Shown: positions 1-13,060, counted from the first letter of the stretch. The stretch is 64,000 nt of DNA from Synaphobranchus kaupii (GCA_029718625.1 CM056376.1:118943722-119007721), one strand, 5' to 3'. The notes: generated by a model from the letters alone, not told the origin. Made by a program: numbers and translations.

Positions 1-2960
1 GCCCGAAGCTTCGGTTTCCGTGATCACGTGATTTGAAACCTCGGAGCACTACTTCGAAACAGCAGTGATTTGAAAAAGTGTGTCAAGTATTTGCATAAAC
101 AAAGCCGCATAGAAAAGATGCGAATAAGCTTGCACAAAGAAAACTAATTTAAAACTGGCTTCCAAACGGGGAATCACGCAGAAATACCATTAGCAAATGT
201 GCGCCCCTACAGCACCGCGACAACTACGAAATATAGTAAGCACTGCATACAACCTGAAATTAATGCCACAATACTGTTTAAAAATAAGCTTCAGCATGGC
301 AACATGCCTGAAGTTAACCAAACTGAAAGACTAACAGTCAAAGGGAAAACGAAACAACCTCGAGCGAGAGAACGCCGCAAATGCATAATGCTCTCGGGAA
401 TTCAGCACAGGTGGCTGCAATTTCCAATGAAGACTCAGGTGAGCCGAAGGAAACTCGTTAGCATACAAAAGAATTAAAGGGGCGCACTCATGAGGCAGCA
501 TAGGGACGTAACAGTGGCTATGTTTCTTTTGGTCAATCTGTAATATTTTGTTTGAATTGGCTTTACCTTGTACCATGATGGTCTGGCATTCACTCTTACC
601 CCTAGTCTAGACCGCAGCCATCACGTCAGCGTCGCGCTCGCGTAACGACAGCATAGCGACTGTCGATACAGCTTCCTTATTTCCCGCGCATTTCCTTGCG
701 TTCAGGTTGCTGCTTTCAGCAAACTTTGTGCAAAAGAGGTGTGTTTTGACCGCTAGATGATGAACCACAATAAACAATGTTTCCCCCAGATAATCATATA
801 GGCTCTGATAAAGATATACAATAATAATACCTTTATTTGTATACCACTTTTCAAAACTGATTACACAATACAGAATCAATAAATAAACCGGGAGAAAACA
901 TGCCATCGGAAATAATGAAAACAAAGAGCAAGGTCAGATAATAAGCTAATATGATAAAAGTTTAATGATTACAATGATAAAGTGACAACAACCTGAAGTT
1001 TGACATGTATTAAATGCCTTTTTATTTGACATCAACCTCGCGTTTTACGCGCGTATTGTCGAAAAAATAGAATTGAAGCGTATTCTGCAGTACAATCAAT
1101 TATGTTGTATCTTCGTAGCGATTGATGTTGTTTATGAATACATTTGGTCATTTGCTTTTTTTGGTCAGTTAAATATATAAATAAGATAGTTTCTGCATGG
1201 GCTATTTCGGTATATGGGACACTTTATTTTATTATAATATCGTACCACACAAAGATACACATTTTTTATATAGCCTAACATTTTAGTGAAGACTTTGACT
1301 TACGCAATCCAATGGCCATCATTGCACTTAAATGTTCTATATAGCCTAAATCAATATTTAGTTTGTGATTTTAGACATTCCCTTGTGAAATAAATTAATT
1401 ATTAGTGATAGCATACATTTTTAGCGATATCAACACAAATTAAATCTATCCATTGCAGTGGTAGACCACGGAAATTGGCAGTAACTACTGCCAGCTTGCA
1501 AAGCGCACGCCTCTTGTTATGAAAATAATGAACGAGCCATTCACAGTGCCCCAGCCATTGTGCCATTGCACTGGACAATAGAGCCCTATGTGGGGAATCT
1601 ATATTCCTTTTATTTTCACAGAATAAAGCACTAACACATTATCAAACACTACAAATCTATACAAAATATTTTTTAAAGGAAATTAAAAGTCAATATTGTT
1701 TGTGCAGGTCAATAAAGTTTTGGGGCCTGCACACGACCATTTGTTTTTAAATGGGTATTACCTTGGCCGTAATTTGAAGGATGCATAACTTCACTGTCTG
1801 GGATCAGTTTAAGAGTCTGTTTTATTTGCAATGAAGGATATTTAAAATATTTACTGACAACTTGCTGACTTTACAATAGCTTTACGAAGGTTCAAGAAAA
1901 TACACCTTAGCAGATTGTACAATGCAGATTGAGGTCGTATATGTGTATATACACCTTTTTTTTAATGTATGTTTATAATTATTAATACATTAAGCTGTTC
2001 ACATGTACAGTCTCTACAAACATAACCACACTGTACAGGCTCCTTTGGAGCAACTTCGAGAGTATTTCCTTGCTTTACACTACAAACCCTCCAATGTCCC
2101 AATACTAGCCATTGTAACTGGTTGGTTGGCTGAAAATTCTCTAAATATCCTTCATTTCACATGAATAAAACTACTTGGGCTAAAACAATATTTAAAAAAC
2201 CCAGAAAGTAAACTATCACTTTAAAATTAAAATTTAAAATCATTCTAATCCTAAAATCTTAAAAGAAACGGGTAGCTAGAGAAGAAAGAAGTGAGAATAG
2301 CTTGCGTTCCCTTTTTAGAGAGCATTACAACAGTGTATTCTTTTAGAAAATAATCAATGACTTTACTGAATTTTAAAATGCAACAACAAATTATCTTTTG
2401 CCCCTTTTTTAAAATTCTTAAGTTCGATGTATGATTTTCAAAAATCTTTTTAAGTAAAAAAACACCAAGGCTTTTACGTCTGATGAAACATTTGGGGCAA
2501 AGGTAAGTAATGAGTCACATCAGATCCTTCATCCCAGTCCCATTATCCCCTGTATCAGTTCCAGTAACCACAGTCTTACACAAATTTAAGCTGTAAACAA
2601 ACTTTTTACCACTATAATGATTACTGTGTAATAATTTTACTAGTAAAGATACCAAAGTGATGATATGTGCGCACATTTCTGTGCAATGTAGGACCTTGAT
2701 CATGAACACATGTCTTTCTCTTATAGTACTGATCAAACACTGATGTGGGTGGGATGTGACCCATTACTGGTAGAGCTATCCTGGAGTCAGACACTGATGT
2801 GGGAATAAGCAGAATGCCCTGCTGGGGCTATTGACTTTGACGGTGCTCCTGCCCATGATGTATAAAGTGACAGTTGGACCCTCTGTCATCACTTTTCCTC
2901 TTCTTAATAATTCAGTCTTTCTAACGTTGAGCAAGTTGAGTGGGTTAACATTGTACTATC
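1..2960. other. Unique AT-rich DNA, no gene recognised
   Basis: Noncoding-looking sequence. The first 70 bases are richer in CpG and contain a CACGTG E-box inside a small palindrome (GTGATCACGTGAT). They could be the edge of a dispersed repeat that starts outside the window, but no end is visible. From about 940 to 2480 the sequence is very AT-rich with many short A and T runs. The longest open frame (105 codons, minus strand, 607-924) has no recognisable domain and no codon signal that I can see. Confidence 0.6.
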
Positions 2961-2969
2961 TGGAAATGC

Positions 2970-3165
2970 AAACAGTGAGAAAAAAAAAAAAGAGGGAGAG
3001 CGAGAGCGAGCAGTGGGGAGAAAGATTTGATGGATCAAGAAAGAGAGGACAGGCAGGGAGAAAGAGACAAGGAGTGAGAAAAAAACAGGGAGAGGGAAGG
3101 AGGGAAAGTCAATAGAGTGAGGAAAGAATTACATGAAGTGACAGAAAGTGAGAGGGAGAGAGTTT
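2970..3165. repeat. Purine-rich (GA/AAAG) tract
   Basis: An imperfect run of A and G on the plus strand with an A-run near 2980 followed by AGGGAGAG-like units. The 94-codon frame across it, rich in Lys, Arg, Glu and Gly, is a product of this composition and is not taken as a gene. Confidence 0.7.
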
Positions 3166-4190
3166 GTCTGAAACACAAATGGGAGAAATGGAACTTGCCA
3201 GCATGTGATTTTGCATGGCTGCTCTGAAGGAGGGAAATGAGATGATACTAGTTCAAATGAAACAGCAGCGGTAATGATGCATGTGAGATGTAGCATGAGA
3301 CTATTATTTAGGGAGTGAAGCCATTGTGGTTCCATGCAACCTGTTTCTTTCTTACCATGGCGATATTTTTTCAAAAATAATACCCTGAACTAAAACCTAA
3401 CTTACTATACATGCACTGTTCAGTTATTGTAGACAAGCGCATTAGGTAGGATTTTTATCTGTTGAGATACAGTACAACAGTATTGCTAATAATGATATAG
3501 ATACATGCTTTTAATTCCATTTTATGTGTAATTGTTTCAAGCATTGCACCTTCTATAGGTGAATATCATCATGCTAATGTCTTCATTGGAGCTGTTTTCC
3601 TCTTCTGTAATGCATGCGAGAAAATAGGCAAAGGTTTCCGGTGTTGTTCGTTGCATGCCTTGAGAACTGTTGCATGTATTATCATTAATTCATTTTGTGC
3701 GATCACTGAAGTGATAATCAGGAAGTGATATAATTTAATACAGTTACTATGCATTTTTCAACCTTGTGGTAGTTATGTTTCACTACCTTCAGTTATAGGA
3801 CCTATTTTAGTTCCCTAATTGATCAAATGTAGCTGGTTTAAATGAGGATGAGACCTGTTTTAAAATTGAGAAATTTAAATAAATGGAAATAAAAATCTGT
3901 TAACTGCTGAAATAGCTATTTGTTATTGATACGTTTAGGTAGAGCAATATATGAATATCCAAACAAGATTCAACCATGGAGAGAAACAAAAATGAAGTCC
4001 CTTTTAATTCAGTAATTTGCAGCAATATTATAATACAGCAAGAAAGGGGATTCATCCCTAAATGTATTAAATCAAATTAAATGAAATAACATATATTTGA
4101 AATTGTAATTTTTTTCACACATGTTATTATTACGATCCTGATAATTGAAACTGCAATTTCGGCAGCTTCACATTAAATTAAATTGTGCAA
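3166..4190. other. Unique AT-rich DNA
   Basis: No repeat boundary, RNA gene or plausible exon seen. Short open frames (61-81 codons) are at chance level for this composition. Confidence 0.55.
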
Positions 4191-4199
4191 AATGGCACC

Positions 4200-4480
4200 T
4201 TTCATTTTCTAAGGCTGACTGAGTCCTGCATCAAATGAATTTAATTATTCCTGTCGCACATATATTATTAATCATCTATATTGATTTCTGAACTCCCAGA
4301 CTGCTTGTGGATATGCAAATTTGGCATGGTAATATTGGGATGGGCTCATTTGCATGGGAGGCCATTATTATTTTATAAGTAAATTTTAATGTGGACTCAA
4401 TTAAAAATCCTGCAAGTGGAACTGATAAATTGGCCCAGGGTATATGTGAGGATATGTACACAACACTGGGATATATCAAT
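4200..4480. promoter_or_regulatory. Candidate conserved noncoding element with two octamer motifs
   Basis: Unique sequence with dense TAAT/ATTA cores and two perfect POU-type octamers in opposite orientation: ATGCAAAT at 4313-4320 and ATTTGCAT at 4348-4355. The motifs are read directly. Enhancer function is inference, and no alignment was possible. Confidence 0.3.
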
Positions 4481-4753
4481 TGGTGAGATCCAACTATACC
4501 ACATCTGTTAATTAAGGGGGAAAAAGTGAGAAACGGGCATCATTTTCACTGCTTTTAGAAGCTCAGTGTGCCTTTCCAGAGATAATCCATCCGGTTCACC
4601 AGAGAAACAAGCTATAAATCAGAAAATATTCACCAAATTAAGTAAATGCCCAATTATAGTCTTATAGCACGATTAATTAATGTACAACAAAGTTTTCTTT
4701 TTTTTTTTTTGTTGCAAGATTTCTTATCTAAATGATTCTCAACACCTTCAAAA

Positions 4754-4927
4754 TGAAATACTTTGGCGTTATGTTGGCACTGATTTGATTAATTGTATCT
4801 GAAGAGCACATTCTCTTTAAAGATGCTGTGTGCCCTGTAATGGAATACTTTGGCGTTATGTTGGCACTGATTTGTTTAATTGTATCTGAAGAGCACATTC
4901 TCTTTAAAGATGCTGTGTGCCCTGTAA
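4754..4927. repeat. 87-bp tandem duplication, two copies
   Basis: Copy one is 4754-4840 and copy two 4841-4927. The copies share a core from AATACTTTGGCG to GTGCCCTGTAATG and differ at only about two bases by eye (GATTAA versus GTTTAA, TGAAA versus TGGAA). The near identity implies a recent duplication or an assembly or allelic artefact. A 152-codon minus-strand frame runs through both copies and so has an internal protein repeat. It has no recognisable family. Confidence 0.9.
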
Positions 4928-7520
4928 TGAAAGAAGTGTGAGAAGATAATTTCCTGGGGGATGGCCAATGTGGTTCTGTACAGTTGGTACGGCTGTACCG
5001 TGTGCTTGTAATAACAGTATGGACAACTGTAAAACCTGGTGACTCCCGAATAGTGTCCGTACAAAGATAATATACATTTGATGCGACAGTTTCAGAGTTC
5101 ATCTTGTTCCTAGGAAAAGAAAAGTGAGGAAACAAGTTCATTGCTGTCACATCCCCAAAAAAGTTTAAAGATGTATTGCTAAACATCTCATCATTATTAA
5201 AAGTTCTTTGTATTTAAATCTGGGTGTCGTGGGAACAGCGCTCTCCCTTAAAGCAGAAACACTGATTCTCCTGTTGGGACCACATCCAGTGGGGGGAATC
5301 TGCATATGATATTTGATTCTTAGTTTCAAACATTCTCCTCTCTTCTTTCTGCTAATTATCCTCCAAGTTATTAGCCGGATCACCCCCACCCCACCAATTA
5401 CTTACATGAAGGGAATTCACTTTTCAAAAACTTCATAACACTCCAAGTTCTTTTGTTTTAAGGCTAAGATAATTATCATTTTTTTTATTGCACCGAGTCA
5501 TTTGCAAGTGTGTCAAAAAGAGGCCATGATTTTAAAATGATTAGCAGAGCTTACATGCATTAAATTGTGAAAACCCATTTTTCTTTCAGTTAATGGATAA
5601 CACCTTAGCCTTTTGATTTGTAATAATCCTGTTCCAAGTCTGGGTATTTGCCACGTTCTTTCACGTGGTCTAAATGGTTTACGAGTGATCTTTTTAAGTG
5701 GCCCTCGTTATAAGGGCAGATCTCTCTCTGAGCTGAAAAAGGCTGTCACATGTTATCATGTTATTCCTTGGCGTCTTTATTACTCAGTTAATTTTAAACA
5801 CAGGAAGGTAAAGAGATTCTTCACTCTTCGCAGTGATTTTTATCATGGGGGGTTCTTGTGAACGGAAGCTTTTTTTGTCTTTATATTCCTCTTGATCTCG
5901 CTTTTCCTCTCCCTTGTTCTTTCTCATCACTCTTTCTCTTAACTGTTGTTTCTCTCTCTCAAATGCTTTATTGGAATGATATATTTTGAAATACATATTG
6001 CCAAAGTATTGATTATTAATAACAATCAATCATAATATTAACAACAATAGTTCTAAACACAATACAACGTGTATAATTATAGTTGTAATACCAATAATAA
6101 AGCTACTAATAATCATTATAAAAGTGGAAACACACATAATATGGTTACACATAGTATAATTCAAATACAAATACATAGTAATTGGTGGGTGATGGGGATC
6201 ACTGCTGTCATATTGTGCAGCCACACTTTACTGGTGGATTTGTAATAGTTTGGTTTATCTCTCTCTCCTTCTGTCCACATTAAATACAAATAAGCTCTAG
6301 GTTTCTGAATACATTGATGACCAACCGCACATCAACCATCCTCCACGGCACACCATGGTCAACATCACCCATTCCCTGCATAAAATAACACACGCACATT
6401 CACACATCACCGTACACATGCATGCACACACATGAACACACGCTGTAGGGAAAAGCTTCCACGGAGTCCGATTGTTCAATGCACAACACACACACATACA
6501 CACACAAAATACCTCGGTCAGCAGTTCTCATGGGAGCAGCAGCATTCACGCAGGAAGTCCCTGTCAAAACACGGGCCACGCAACAGGAAATGATGCGACA
6601 TCAATGAAAGAGCACACACAGACAAGCCTTTAAGGTCTGATAGGAGTTTCGGTGATGGAACACCAGTTGGGGGTGGGGGTAAGATAGTGGGAGAAAAACA
6701 GCTCTCACCCTTTCCATCAACAGAAAACAGGAAAAAAAGACTACTACCATCAGGGTGGATTACTCACCAACTGTCCAGACCAAATGCAAATGACAAATAT
6801 AAATGCCCACAGAACAGATCATTCTGTGTGCGGGTTACGTGCAAATCATGTACGTTTTAAAAGTTCAGAGAAAACAAGCCTGCATTTCCTGACCAGATGA
6901 TGTAAAGATGCATTTGCGGAATGCTTTTTTCAATTCACACCCTTTGCCCGTAATGCATTGAGCAGGACAAGAGTCTTACTATGCGAGTGATTCAGTGTCC
7001 ATGTTGTATAATAAAATAGAGCTTTCTTTTTCCCTTGGGCAGAAATGGAGTGCTTATCGTTTGTGATTACCACGCCTTATGTTGTTTGACTGTGTAGCCT
7101 TGACCTTCTGACGTAGGATTGATTAGAGTGTAGAGTTTGTTCTATATAATGGCAGCTGTGCAGGGGATTTTACCTTAGGGCCTTCCAGCTCATAGGGGCC
7201 GGGCACCAGGCATGCTAAACGTTAAGAGAGTTTTTCTCTTCTATTCAATCCTTTTTCCGAATGCCTCCCTGTTTTTGTCAGTGACTTTCATCCTAGGTCG
7301 AATGATTGACAATTAAACTTTTGTGTCCCTCTTGCACATCCCTTCTCTGTGATGCTCTAAGAAAAGGTGACAGGAGAGTGTCGCTGCTGCTTAGAAAAAA
7401 GACGGCCTCAATGTGACTTCGGCCTGTCAGAGGAAGCTCAGGGGACCACCCCTCCCCACCACCACCACCGTTGCAACACACGCCTTGGGACCCACCTGCC
7501 GTTTCGTTTTGATCCTTTCT
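4928..7520. other. Mostly unique DNA with CA-rich patch
   Basis: No gene recognised. An imperfect CA/CACA patch lies at about 6385-6510 and yields a Cys/Val-rich frame on the minus strand. A TATATAA stretch occurs near 7142, upstream of the CpG island, but its distance of about 400 bp argues against it being that island's core promoter. Confidence 0.55.
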
Positions 7521-7529
7521 TCCTTAAGT

Positions 7530-7960
7530 GGCGGTCACATCTCTCCCGCGCCTCGGTCCGCGGGATCCGCGCGGCGGCTCGTGCCCGCGACGGAAAGCGC
7601 TACGAGGAGCGCAATGCGCCCGCCGGGCCGCGCGACTTCTCAAACAAAAGGTTCATGCCTGACGAGACTTAAAAACGAAAAATGTGAGCGTGCTTCGGAA
7701 GAACGCGCGGACGCACTGAACGCACAAGCGTCCTTTGTGTTACGCGAAGGGGCGTTATCAGAGCGAGGCTTAAGCGGCCGGCGCGGGCCTATCTGACGCT
7801 CGGCGCGGGTGCCCAGAAGAGGGAAACTTGAAAGGGGAAGGAGCAGACATTGAAATTCAACAGGCTTCTCGTCTTCTGGCGGCCGCTCTTTAATGTACGC
7901 CGGCCCTGGCTCACATCTCAACCGCGCCGTATCGGCGCTTATCAGGGCCCCGCTTCCTGC
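7530..7960. promoter_or_regulatory. CpG island, candidate promoter or first-exon region
   Basis: The strongest CpG concentration in the window, with many CGCG, GCGC and CCGG words between about 7541 and 7830 and again at 7870-7950. Surrounding DNA is AT-rich and CpG-poor, as expected for methylated vertebrate DNA. Such islands usually mark promoters. Three overlapping frames of 93-135 codons cross it, but high GC alone lengthens open frames and none resembles a known protein. It could be the 5' end of a noncoding RNA or of a gene whose other exons lie outside the window, or an orphan island. Direction of transcription cannot be told. Confidence 0.5.
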
Positions 7961-8042
7961 AGGCAGGGCGGGGGAGGGAGGGGAAGGGGGGCGGGGGAGG
8001 GCTTAGTGAACGGGAAAAAGAACAGAGCAGCTGGCTTCCAGA

Positions 8043-8047
<5 letters not shown>

Positions 8048-8082
<35 letters not shown>
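8048..8082. repeat. (GA)n microsatellite
   Basis: About 17 uninterrupted GA units just downstream of the CpG island. They produce Arg/Glu and Ser/Leu dipeptide repeats in the shadow frames. Confidence 0.95.
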
Positions 8083-8087
<5 letters not shown>

Positions 8088-8139
8088 CGGCTTCTCTGTC
8101 GCTGTGTGGAGCTCTCTCCCCAGGGATAAGGCTGGCGCG

Positions 8140-8430
8140 CATCTCACACGCTCGCTGTCCGCATCTCCTGCACATGCTCAGTGCAAACATCACAAGCACA
8201 CGCTCTTCGAACACACATCTCGAACACGCTCACTCTGCGTGCGTCGTACACACATAAACCTCGCCCGTGTTTCCTACAGACAAATCGTATTAAAAAAAAG
8301 CACACTCGTGGTACACACCTTACGTACGTTTATTACACATATCTGTTATCTCACCGCACACGCAATCACACATCGCGTACACAAACCACGTGCACACAGC
8401 ACACACACGCACATGAAAGAGCAGCTTGCC
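8140..8430. repeat. Degenerate CA-rich low-complexity DNA
   Basis: Imperfect CACA/CACG-rich sequence between the GA repeat and the compound microsatellite. The Thr/His-rich frames of 110-130 codons here reflect composition only. Confidence 0.6.
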
Positions 8431-8665
8431 TCCTAACCTGCACTTGTCACACTCTCACACCACCAACACCACCCTGCATTGTGTCAGCATGTGCCGTACA
8501 CGTGCCATCATTTAAGACATACATAAAGAAATGCAGAAATATTCAGCAAATTGGGCATTTTTTGGAACACTAATTGGAACTCTTTCTAATTGGAACATTA
8601 ATGTAATTGTGGATTAATAGGCATATGTTAATATACATGGTAATTTGGATTACCACAAATAGCAT

Positions 8666-8778
<113 letters not shown>

Positions 8779-8999
8779 ATGTAGAAATATTCAGTGGTCT
8801 TGACAGCTGAGTAATATGTACTGCCCCTGCTAAAGGCTCTTGGGATGAGGAACACGGGGTCTGTTTCAGGCCCTGGAAATAGCTCAGGCCCCCAGTGCCG
8901 GGGGGCACGTCTCCCCTCATCCTCTGAGGACACCCCGCTGGCAGGAGGCGCTGACATTTCCACAGTCATTCCCACATTATTTGGACTGGACGCAGGGGA

Positions 9000-9060
9000 G
9001 AAAGAGAGAGAGAGCGAGAGAGCGAAAGCAAGAGAGAGAGAGAGAGAGAAACAGAGAGAG
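9000..9060. repeat. (GA)n-rich repeat
   Basis: Imperfect GAGA run with GCGA and GAAA interruptions. Confidence 0.9.
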
Positions 9061-10700
9061 TGCCAAGATAATCTGGCTACTCTGTGAGCTCAACTTGTGT
9101 CATCCAATAACAGGGGGCCTGGAAAGGACCAGGCATGCCTGCCTTACGCCACCTCGACCGCGCTCTGCATGAACAGGCACACAGGCTGGGAGAGTGCAGA
9201 TGTTGGGTGAAGCCTGATTTGGAAGTGTTTGTTGATTTACAGTCGCATACATGTGATAATACGTGCACGGATGGGATTGGTTTATGTGCCAGGTCTTTGC
9301 CGGCCGTATTCGGAGCGAATGCAGTCGCTTGAATTAGATGGTAATGGTAATATATTCCAGATGTTTTTGGCCTATGTGGTGGGACAGGAACCTCTGCTGA
9401 AACAGCTTAAAAAAATATGGGTACTTTTGGCCTTGGAGTGGGAGAAGTAGTTGTTTTTGGCTTGTCACTTTCGGGTCATTGCAGGTTAGGAACTCTACAG
9501 GTCACAAGGTATCCTCTCACCCCATTTTATTACGAAGGAATGCGTAGATTTTACAGATACCAGTGCTAAAAGGATACTTTTAAAACAGTACCGATGTCTA
9601 AATCGTGCCAGAACCAATACCTTCTTTAAAATAAATAGCAAATGACGACATTAAAGAACACCATTTTTATTGCAAAGGCAAAGACACTGAACAATATATG
9701 AACTCTTAACTGTTTAAATTATACTCGTAAACAAATACATAACACTATTAACGAATTTATATAATAAATAAAAGCTAACCCAACTAAAATAATTGAACAG
9801 TAAATTAGTTACAGTACTACATACAGCTATGCTTTTAGGTTGTTTTTCTTTTGCATTTTGACTGAGTTTAATGTTCACTAGCTTGCTAATGTAACCTGCT
9901 GTCACTGACTGAGTCGACAGAGCAAGTGTAACATTAGCTAATGAAAGCTTGTGGGTGCGTGGGTGAGCGATGCTTCTGGTGCCTGTAACTTCCGTTTCGA
10001 GCACCAGAGGACGGTGGCTATTTCAATTGGCAGCTCAGGCATTGTATTTTCAAGAAGCACCGAATCTGCGTTTTGGATTTGGTCCAGTAGGGTCGTATGG
10101 GAACCAATGCAGTAGTGGTACCCAACCCTTTTTATTAAACCAATTGGTGTGAAACTGAGGAAAATGCAATCGTAAATACAGGGTAAAGGTGAGGTTGACA
10201 GTGCTAATGGCTTTCAGTTGAAATATTTAGATGTTAAAATGTTCCTCAGTAACCTTTTTAATAGATTTATGTATGTAAATGCATTTGTGAGTTATACTGT
10301 TAAAGCTCTGACAAAAGTGGGGGTAAAACCTTCATACCTGGACCTGCTGCCTTAGGGATTGAATTGTCCAGTATTGAAATTATTCATAATGAAATTGTTC
10401 ATTTGACATACATACAACATATACTTGCTTTGTTTCTTTTGATAAATCGGTCTGAAGTGGATTAAATCCATTTAAGCCATTGACGTTGGATATCTATCAC
10501 CTGCGGCTGGTGGCAGTCGAATAATAACAGAGGTGGTGGGGACAAAGATTTTCTGCTTTGCGCAAAGAAAATCATTATGAATGAATACGTCCATTAACCC
10601 AAATACAAAGCTTGCCCAGGCCCATTTCACAAGTTTTTAAAAGTAAAATAAGTTCTTGAAAGAAAAGGACAACGGCCTCTTTCAAAAAGGAACACAAACA
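9061..10700. other. Unique DNA, no gene recognised
   Basis: Open frames are at most 96 codons and show no family resemblance. The stretch 9850-10140 is more balanced in base composition than its flanks, but no repeat ends are visible. Confidence 0.5.
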
Positions 10701-10709
10701 CGTGCGCAC

Positions 10710-10980
10710 AAGTGCACACACTCGGTATTCTCGCCCACGCCGTTTTTGGATTCTGCTTTTTAGACCTCCCTCTGAGGCCGAAACACAAAGGCAGTCAGGC
10801 TGATTTTCTGTTTCCTTTCCAGTTCCCCATCACACCTCTAGCTATCCGGCCATTCGGGACTATGAACGCTCCATGTGGCATTTTTGAAATATTAAGGAGA
10901 GCAGCAGACCACTGATCCTTCATGCTTCGGCCCTGAAGGACTAATCGGATTAGAGGAATGAGCTTTCTTCATCCCATGGA
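10710..10980. promoter_or_regulatory. Candidate regulatory block with a P3 paired-homeodomain site
   Basis: A unique, GC-balanced block. TAATCGGATTA at 10942-10952 fits the P3 dimer site TAATYNRATTA. Its inner bases (TAATC / GATTA) are those favoured by K50 homeodomains such as the Otx, Pitx and Gsc families. Function is inferred from this motif alone. Confidence 0.3.
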
Positions 10981-12120
10981 GTGTTGGCATCTCAATTCCA
11001 GTTTGTATTCAATTTAATAAATGTACGCTCCTCTCCAAAGTTTCCCCAAAAATATGAGGAGACAACACATCACGTTTTTTATTTTTGTCAATTTTAGTTT
11101 TGCCACTGATTTCCTGGATGAGTTACTTTGAAACATTTAGATTTATGAAGCCTTTAAGGACCGCCTTCATAAATATAAATTTATCTGAAATATACACAGA
11201 TAGCGGAAAATGTAACTTAGGGTGTAAATTTCACACAATGGTGGTTCTTACCTTTAAAGATCACAATGTGCCAAAGGTTCTCATTCATTTGTCCTTAGTG
11301 ATTTAAGATCAGGGTGTACCATTGCAAAAATAATTTTTATTTATGAACTGCGCATCAACAGAAACATTAAAAAAAAATTTCCCCTAAAGTTTACTGTCTT
11401 TCCTTATATATCTCCTCATGGTCACAGCAAATACTTCTGACATGTCAATAAAGAGTTTATATCAGGACGGAAAAACTAGCAAGCACAGCCGGGAGTCTAC
11501 AATAGCCATCTTTTAGGGAACAGTGCCAGTGACTCTTTTTGGCAGGCTGCTACCATCACCTTATAGCTGGTACTGGAGTTAAACTTTACAGACTAATTTG
11601 ACATGGTTGGGACTCGGGACGAGAGCGCACAGTTTTCCTTGGGCCAGGAGCAACCCCCGCAGGACACCGAAAAGCAAAGCGCCTCTGTTCTCGGGAATTT
11701 TAAGATCCGGTTTCACGGTACGGGCCGATCTCGGACGACCCTTCCCCGGAACATGCGGAGGAGGCCTAAGCCGACCATTGAGAAGAAACAATGAGGGAAG
11801 CCCATGCATAGTCCATTAATTTCTCTTTTTTTCAATAAGTAAACTTTAAGTATTCGTGAAATGAGCACTAAAGCCTCTTTAACAGTGTTTTTACAGCTGG
11901 GTGGACCTCTCCCCCTGTAGAGCCATAAAGACCCTTCCTGAATGAACATTAACATGGGAAGCCGGTAACATCATACTTGGCAGCCCTTTGCTGCCACTAA
12001 ACACCTAGTGAACCCAGTGCTTAGCCGCAACGGCAGGAAAGAAATCTGTAAACCATTCAGTTCTGCACACAGGCTGGTAGCATCAGATTTTTAACAAGTG
12101 ACATATGGATATTCAATCAT
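10981..12120. other. Unique DNA
   Basis: A local CpG-richer patch lies at about 11610-11780. The overlapping plus- and minus-strand frames there (63-76 codons) are mutually exclusive and unsupported. Nothing else recognised. Confidence 0.5.
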
Positions 12121-12126
12121 ATTTGC

Positions 12127-12305
12127 TGCCTCTTTCCCCGCCTTCTACTTCCTCTCTCCCTCTCACTTGCTCACTCTCTTGCTCCTTCTCCCTGTCTTAT
12201 ATTTCTCTTTCTCTCTCCTTCTGGCCTCGCTCTCATGCGCTCCCTCCTTTTCCTCTCCTCCTTCTTGATCTGGCTCTCCTTCTGTTTGTGTCTCCTGTCT
12301 CTCGG
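12127..12305. repeat. Pyrimidine-rich (CT) tract
   Basis: C and T dominate the plus strand, with CTCTCC and CTTCTC words. The 95-codon Ser/Leu-rich frame over it is a composition artefact. Confidence 0.75.
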
Positions 12306-12739
12306 CCTGTTTTTGGTTTTCCTTGTGGGAACACGAGAGGTAGGGATCTAGGACATGTGCTGCTGGAGTGTTTCCTGCTTCTGGTCCGATAGAATGATGG
12401 TTAATAGTCATGTAAGACATCAGCGGATCTCATGACACATCCAGCTGGCTGGAGCAGATTTCCGTGTCCTTTCCACGGCGATCGCACATCAGAAAACCAG
12501 AAGTGTTCAGCTCGTCTGACTCACATCTGTCTGGAGAAATTAGTGGAGATCAATGGGAGGCATGCACGAGTGCTTTGTATCAAACTCGGCTTGTACTTCC
12601 GGAAGGCAATGGATGCCTTTAATTTACCTTTCAGTCAAGAAATTAATGTGCAAATCATACCTAAGGCTGTAACTGTATTCATCAACAAAAGAGCAACATT
12701 ATGTGTAGCACTTTAACTTGGCTATTCTTTCAAATTGAG

Positions 12740-13060
12740 TCAATGAATATTTAAAGCAACATTAATAATATTTCCTCGAAAGACATCTCCAGCCTTGAAG
12801 ATCACCAGGGTAATGACTTCAACAGGGTTGAATGTAATACAGAAAAAAACAATGAAATATTCCATTTAATTGGCCTTTGACTTGCATCAAAAATGCACAA
12901 TACCTGTCATTTATCCTTGCAAATAACCTGCTGTGATCCTCTAGCAGGACTCATTGCTTTTCCTAAGTAGTGCAGATTTATGCTGACTTGCAGCAAGAAA
13001 GTCACAGACAGGTTTGATTACTTGACTTAACTGACCTCACAATTAAAGCGAACGCAAAAA
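12740..13060. promoter_or_regulatory. Candidate conserved noncoding block
   Basis: Repeat-free sequence with evenly mixed bases and several homeodomain-type cores (TTTAATTGG, CAATTAAAG). I call it only because it contrasts with the simple AT-rich flanks. No alignment was possible. Confidence 0.22.

Noticed and set aside
4728..5186. 152-codon minus-strand open frame with an internal protein repeat
   Set aside because: The repeat is the 87-bp DNA duplication, whose length is a multiple of three by chance. No family resemblance.
8102..8573. Thr/His-rich frames downstream of the CpG island
   Set aside because: Produced by degenerate CA repeats.
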